Shown: one piece after another, positions 41,639 through 45,096 of the stretch | How positions within the stretch are numbered: position 1 is the stretch's first letter | How the letters are laid out: every line of letters begins with the position of its first letter | Source of the DNA: Bacteroidota bacterium | GTDB taxonomy: Bacteria; Bacteroidota; Bacteroidia; Chitinophagales; Chitinophagaceae | Direction of reading: 5' to 3' | DNA length: 45,096 nt | Assembly: GCA_005883765.1 (NCBI GenBank) | Contig: VBAQ01000077.1 | Span: 1 to 45,096, forward strand | Program-made: the position numbers and the translations under genes | The notes under the pieces: model-generated | What the model was told of the DNA's origin: nothing | Seen by the model: only the letters and a program-made list of their open reading frames with translations | The model's database searches: none

Positions 41639-42335
41639 ATGGCTGCACCACCAATCTGAACCCGTTGCCATGTATGTTTACGATCTCAATTTTATCATCA
41701 TCTTTCAGGTACTTGCGAAGTTTAGCAATATAAACATCCATGCTGCGGCCATTGAAATAGGTGTCACTACCCCAAATCTTTTTTAATGCGGCTTCTCTTG
41801 GCAAAAGATCATTCATGTGCTCAGCAAGCATTTTCAATAACTCATTTTCTTTGGGAGAGAGAGTCTGAGTAATTCCATCATGAGAAAGCTGTCGAAGCTT
41901 GGGATTAAAATGATAACTGGAAAGATCAAATTCCCTGTTCTCAGCCTCCTTGTTTAATTCTTCGTTTCGTTTTAAGATCGCTTTTATCTTGAGCATTAAA
42001 ACTTCGCTATCGAAGGGTTTCGTAATGTAATCATCTGCCCCCAATTTATAACCCTGGATGATATCATCCTTCATCGTTTTTGCACTTAAAAAGAAAAGAG
42101 GAATATCAGGATCGACATCGCGTATTTCCTCCGCCAGGGTAAAGCCATCCATGTTCGGCATCATTACATCCAGCAGGCAGAGATCAAACTTTTCCCGCTG
42201 AAAGGCGGGAAGACCGAGCCAGCCATCTCTTTCAAGCGTTACATCATAATCGTTCAATTCCAGGTAATTCTTAAGCACACTTCCTAAATTCGTATCATCT
42301 TCGCATAGTAAAATTTTTGGTTTCTTTCCTTCCAT
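41637..42335 (-). CDS. OmpR-family response regulator, RprY-like
   Basis: A 232-residue regulator. The receiver domain has acidic pocket CEDD (11-14), phospho-acceptor Asp56 in LLDVMMP, the conserved Thr/Ser in FFLSAKT and Lys in YITKPF. The winged-helix DNA-binding domain (about 130-230) contains QTLSPKENELLKMLAEH and SMDVYIAKLRKYLKDD. The sequence resembles RprY of Bacteroides. No histidine kinase gene is adjacent, so it is an orphan in this window. It converges on ruvB across the heptamer array and is divergent from the GroES-like gene. Confidence 0.93.
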   Translation of the reverse strand: MEGKKPKILLCEDDTNLGSVLKNYLELNDYDVTLERDGWLGLPAFQREKFDLCLLDVMMPNMDGFTLAEEIRDVDPDIPLFFLSAKTMKDDIIQGYKLGADDYITKPFDSEVLMLKIKAILKRNEELNKEAENREFDLSSYHFNPKLRQLSHDGITQTLSPKENELLKMLAEHMNDLLPREAALKKIWGSDTYFNGRSMDVYIAKLRKYLKDDDKIEIVNIHGNGFRLVVQP

Positions 42336-42365
42336 GACTTTATGTTTTTAGTTATTTATTTGCTT

Positions 42366-42405
42366 CCTCCTTCTCCATTCATGGAGAGGGTTGGGGTGAG
42401 GCTGC
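42366..42405. repeat. Intergenic palindromic repeat of the CTCC/GGAG type
   Basis: TCTCCAT-TC-ATGGAGA flanked by CCTCC on the left and GGGTTGGGGTGAGG on the right. The layout (palindrome followed by a G-rich arm) parallels the repeats in leuS, but the sequence is a different subfamily. It lies between the response regulator and the GroES-like gene. Confidence 0.6.
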
Positions 42406-42530
42406 AAATAAAGTTAAGGAAATTAAAAGCCACCAAATTAACCATTCATTTTTTTGTTAAAAGAATCAGGACATTTGTACGTGGTTTCCCAAATTACCTT
42501 GTATTACAATTACAGACATCAAACCAAATC

Positions 42531-42902
42531 ATGCATATTACTCCTGATAACAGGCTCAAAAAACTGGTTGTAATTGGCGATCGTGTGCTCATCAAACCTA
42601 CAAAACCTGACGAACGAACAGCCAGCGGCTTGTACCTGCCTCCGGGTGTGCAGGAAAAAGAAAAAGTGCAGCAGGGATATGTGATCAAAACCGGCCCTGG
42701 CTATGCAATTCCACTGCCTCCGGAGGAAGAGCCGTGGAAACAGGATGAAGAAAAAATAAAGTATGTGCCATTACAGGCAAAAGAAGGTGACCTGGCGATT
42801 TTTTTAGTAGGAGGCGCCACTGAAATTTTTTACCAGAACGAAAAATATTTTATTGTTCCGCAAATGGCGATCCTGATGCTGGAAAGAGAAGAAGACTTGT
42901 AA
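42531..42902 (+). CDS. GroES-like (Cpn10 family) co-chaperone
   Basis: A 123-residue protein with a Cpn10 fold: VVIGDRVLIKPTKPDERTAS then GLYLPP, a mobile-loop region, GYVIKTGPGYAIPLP, and a closing strand set EIFYQNEKYFIVPQMAILML. It is longer than true GroES (about 95 residues), with an insert PPEEEPWKQDEEKIKYVPLQ. No groEL is adjacent, so this is a paralogue and not the main co-chaperonin. ATG 42531 is chosen because upstream codons in the frame run into the palindromic repeat. It precedes the HerA-like ATPase gene by 52 bases on the same strand. Confidence 0.85.
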   Translation: MHITPDNRLKKLVVIGDRVLIKPTKPDERTASGLYLPPGVQEKEKVQQGYVIKTGPGYAIPLPPEEEPWKQDEEKIKYVPLQAKEGDLAIFLVGGATEIFYQNEKYFIVPQMAILMLEREEDL

Positions 42903-42954
42903 TGGTTCAATCATTATCCTTTTGCGGTAATTGTTACTAATCAAATTTTTTTCC

Positions 42955-44499
42955 ATGGCTACGACTGAGAATTTTGTAAAAAAAATCAAAGATGGATATT
43001 CATTTAAGGGCGATGCAGTGCTTATCGGAACGGGGATGATAAATGGAGAAGTCGTAAAAGGCGCAGATGTTCTTCTTCCTCTGAAAACCATGAACCGCCA
43101 CGGTTTGATCGCTGGCGCCACGGGAACAGGGAAAACAAAAACTTTACAGCTGATCAGTGAATGCCTGAGCGATAATAGCGTGCCTGTTTTGTTGATGGAC
43201 ATTAAAGGGGACCTGGGCGGCATTGCCGCTGCGGGAGAAAAAAATGACAGGGTCGCCGAGCGTTGTCAAAAATTAAATATCCAATATAAACCAGCTGCAT
43301 TTCCTGTTGAGTTACTCACGTTGAGTAACCAGAAAGGAGTTCGCCTTCGCGCCACGGTGAGTGAGTTTGGTCCCGTGCTGCTCTCAAAAATTCTTGAGTT
43401 AAATGACACCCAGGAAAGTTTTGTAGCGCTTATTTTTAAATATTGTGATGACAACAAACTTCCACTCCTCGATCTCAAAGATTTTATAAAGGTCCTTCAA
43501 TTTATCAGTAGTGACGGAAAGGCCGATATTGAAAAAGCCTATGGAAAGATCTCCACCACTTCCACGGGGACAATCTTACGTAAGGTGATCGAATTGCAAC
43601 AACAAGGCGCTGATCTTTTTTTTGGTGAAAAAAGTTTTGAAATTGACGACCTGGTGCGAATCAGCGATGATGGCCGGGGCACCATCTCAATCATACGTGT
43701 AACCGATCTGCAGGACAAGCCAAAGCTCTTCTCGACTTTTATGCTGCAGATGTTAGCAGAATTGTATGCTTCCAGCCCGGAGGAAGGTGACTTGGACAAA
43801 CCAAAATTGGTGATATTCATAGATGAAGCCCACCTTATTTTCCAGGAAGCCAGTTCCGCGTTGCTGCAACAGATCGAAACCATCGTGAAACTGATCCGTT
43901 CAAAAGGGATCGGTATTTTCTTTTGCACACAAAATCCCATGGACGTGCCCGCCTCCGTGCTGGCGCAACTGGGATTGAAGGTGCAGCATGCATTGAGAGC
44001 ATTCACTGCTGCGGACAGGAAGACCATTAAGCAGACCGCGGAGAATTATCCCGAAACCGAATTTTATAAAACGGAAAGCCTGATCACGGAGTTAGGAATA
44101 GGAGAGGCACTGGTGACGATGCTGAATGAAAAAGGAATCCCGACACCTCTCGTGCATACCATGCTTTGCCCTCCCCGCAGCCGAATGGATGTTTTGACTG
44201 AGCGTGAAATTGATAATATTGTCTCTCGCTCAAAACTTGCGACAAAATATAACGAGTCAATTGACAGTGAAAGTGCCTATGAAATGCTTACTGCAAAACT
44301 CGAACAAGCTTCACAACAATCCGCGCAGGAAAAGCAAGGCGCACAAAAACAAAAAGTTTCGGGAAGGACCGCTCAAAAAGAAGACAGCATTTTTGATACT
44401 CCTGTGATGAGACAGGTTGAGCGCACAGCAGCCAGTGTTCTTACAAGAAGCTTACTGGGAGTACTGGGCTTAGGTGGCCGGCGAAAGAGTTTATTTTAG
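42955..44499 (+). CDS. HerA/YjgR-like P-loop ATPase (DUF853)
   Basis: A 514-residue ATPase of the DUF853 (YjgR) family, related to HerA/VirB4-type motors. Walker A GATGTGKT (54-61), Walker B LVIFIDEAHLIFQEA, and a sensor region IGIFFCTQNPMDVPASVLAQ followed by LGLKVQHALRAF are diagnostic. The family is linked to DNA or protein translocation, but its cellular role is unsettled. The C-terminal 80 residues are Gln/Lys-rich and probably flexible before a final LTRSLLGVLGLGGRRKSLF. ATG 42955 (MATTENFVKK) is preferred over an upstream frame start. No partner nuclease (NurA type) is adjacent. Confidence 0.93.
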   Translation: MATTENFVKKIKDGYSFKGDAVLIGTGMINGEVVKGADVLLPLKTMNRHGLIAGATGTGKTKTLQLISECLSDNSVPVLLMDIKGDLGGIAAAGEKNDRVAERCQKLNIQYKPAAFPVELLTLSNQKGVRLRATVSEFGPVLLSKILELNDTQESFVALIFKYCDDNKLPLLDLKDFIKVLQFISSDGKADIEKAYGKISTTSTGTILRKVIELQQQGADLFFGEKSFEIDDLVRISDDGRGTISIIRVTDLQDKPKLFSTFMLQMLAELYASSPEEGDLDKPKLVIFIDEAHLIFQEASSALLQQIETIVKLIRSKGIGIFFCTQNPMDVPASVLAQLGLKVQHALRAFTAADRKTIKQTAENYPETEFYKTESLITELGIGEALVTMLNEKGIPTPLVHTMLCPPRSRMDVLTEREIDNIVSRSKLATKYNESIDSESAYEMLTAKLEQASQQSAQEKQGAQKQKVSGRTAQKEDSIFDTPVMRQVERTAASVLTRSLLGVLGLGGRRKSLF

Positions 44500-44523
44500 T
44501 CCTTGTTGCCGTTGCGCCTCATT

Positions 44524-44604
44524 ACCTTATTACCCTCTCAGGCCATGAACGATAAGATAAAAAGGTAGATTTATTTTTTACAATGTTTACCAAGGTAATA
44601 AGGT
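44524..44604. repeat. Inverted repeat downstream of the DUF853 gene
   Basis: ACCTTATTACC (44524-44534) is the exact reverse complement of GGTAATAAGGT (44594-44604), 59 bases apart. The left arm belongs to a short TCATTACC/TTATTACC tandem. It lies in the convergent gap. Confidence 0.6.
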
Positions 44605-44662
44605 CCATTTAATTTTAGGCAGCTGTTGCTAAGGGCATAAAGTAGAAAGACTATGACTTTCT

Positions 44663-44697
44663 CATTGCCAATTGCCCATTGCCAGTTGCTCATTGCT
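44663..44697. repeat. Heptamer array (CATTGCC family) running into the prohibitin stop codon
   Basis: Five units in register: CATTGCC, AATTGCC, CATTGCC, AGTTGCT, CATTGCT. The last units contain the minus-strand stop codon at 44690-44692, so the 3' end of the neighbouring gene lies inside the array. Confidence 0.65.
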
Positions 44698-45096
44698 TCG
44701 TATCGAGGATCACTGGCGCCCCTCCCTTTCCGATTACGATCACCTTTGCATTTTGCGAGAGTGCCATTTCTTTATAAGCCTTGATTTGTTCGTACTGCAA
44801 TTGTTTGTCGGTAAGACTTTCACTGATGATGCGCTGGTAGTCGGAGATCCCTTGTGCTTCTATTCTTTTTCTATCTGCTTCCTGTTTTTCTTTCTGTAAA
44901 ACGAATTGCATTTTTTGTGCTTCCTGTTCGGCCTGGATCTTTTGTTCAATAGTGCTTTTTACTGCCGCTGGCAATGTTATGTTCCTGACCAATAAATTCT
45001 CAAGCAGTAAACCTCTTTTTTTGAAATCATTTTCTATGCCGCTGAAAATACGATTTTGAAATTCGTCTCTTTTTGAGGAGTTCAAGGTCACGGCCG
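44690..45096 (-). CDS. Prohibitin / SPFH domain protein (5' end beyond the window)
   Basis: The last 134 codons of a prohibitin-family membrane scaffold; the frame is open to the right edge. The visible part covers the end of the SPFH domain (EFQNRIFSGIENDFKKRGLL followed by LENLLVRNITLP) and the long charged coiled coil (STIEQKIQAEQEAQKMQFVL, then QKEKQEADRKRIEAQGISD). It ends with ALSQNAKVIVIGKGGAPVIL. In bacteria these proteins form ring assemblies in the cytoplasmic membrane and modulate proteases. The final codons overlap the CATTGCC heptamer array. Confidence 0.88.
   Translation of the reverse strand, partial: AVTLNSSKRDEFQNRIFSGIENDFKKRGLLLENLLVRNITLPAAVKSTIEQKIQAEQEAQKMQFVLQKEKQEADRKRIEAQGISDYQRIISESLTDKQLQYEQIKAYKEMALSQNAKVIVIGKGGAPVILDTKQ

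Noticed and set aside
1-45096. CRISPR array, tRNA or rRNA genes, phage or IS transposase
   Set aside because: No regularly spaced direct repeats of CRISPR size, no cloverleaf-like segments, and no transposase or integrase motifs were seen on either strand by eye. A tRNA or CRISPR scan would settle this.

Overview
The window comes from a member of the Bacteroidota, most likely close to Chitinophagaceae. Several long secreted proteins end in a type IX secretion (T9SS type A) sorting domain. Families typical of this phylum are present (DUF3098, UMF1-type MFS, RprY-like regulator, an FtsX-DUF3098-UppP cluster), and Bacteroidota -7 boxes (TAnnTTTG) occur where the usual -10 box would be. No rRNA, tRNA, CRISPR array, integrase or prophage was seen.

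Layout. 1-1700: a secreted protein cut by the left edge, an orphan sorting-domain remnant and a degenerate noncoding repeat. 1821-4333: ABC exporter (ATPase and permease) with a secreted LolA-like protein. 4335-9018: minus-strand group of secreted proteins, including a 1250-residue protein with 13 copies of a GGDLSG-type repeat. 9373-10458: pdxA. 10572-19977: surface and secretion block with two divergent proteins carrying PPC-like beta-sandwich domains (one fused to a PQQ-dependent sugar dehydrogenase and broken by a frameshift) and two further secreted proteins. 20072-30000: housekeeping genes rsmA, a 2-hydroxyacid dehydrogenase, greA, a HIT protein, ruvC, a flippase-like membrane protein, a DUF3108 protein, an MBL hydrolase, an MFS transporter, uppP, a DUF3098 protein and ftsX. 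30219-33509: leuS with inserted elements. 33595-38017: small conserved and hypothetical genes, an M23 peptidase and a Gfo/Idh/MocA oxidoreductase. 38021-40432: an apparent MarR-controlled redox operon. 40526-45096: ruvB, an OmpR-type regulator, a GroES-like protein, a HerA/YjgR-like ATPase and a truncated prohibitin gene.

The most unusual signal is in leuS. A roughly 500-bp segment with imperfect terminal inverted repeats, each built on a CCCC/GGGG palindrome, carries a DUF559 (Vsr-like nuclease fold) domain. It sits in frame at the entrance to the CP1 editing domain. A second copy of the same palindrome, without cargo, lies in frame near the C-terminus of leuS and is read in the same frame. 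This resembles the protein-coding palindromic elements of Rickettsia, here with a nuclease-like passenger.

A second pattern is a set of intergenic arrays with strict 7-nt periodicity (words such as TTTCGGA, AGTCAAA, GGAGGTC, CATTGCC). Three are arranged as inverted pairs, and some run flush with stop codons, like the heptameric STRR repeats of cyanobacteria. Other points of interest are a terminator-like hairpin between a promoter and greA (compare E. coli GraL), two near-identical palindromic operators bracketing marR, and a 17-bp tandem duplication that splits a conserved secreted protein.
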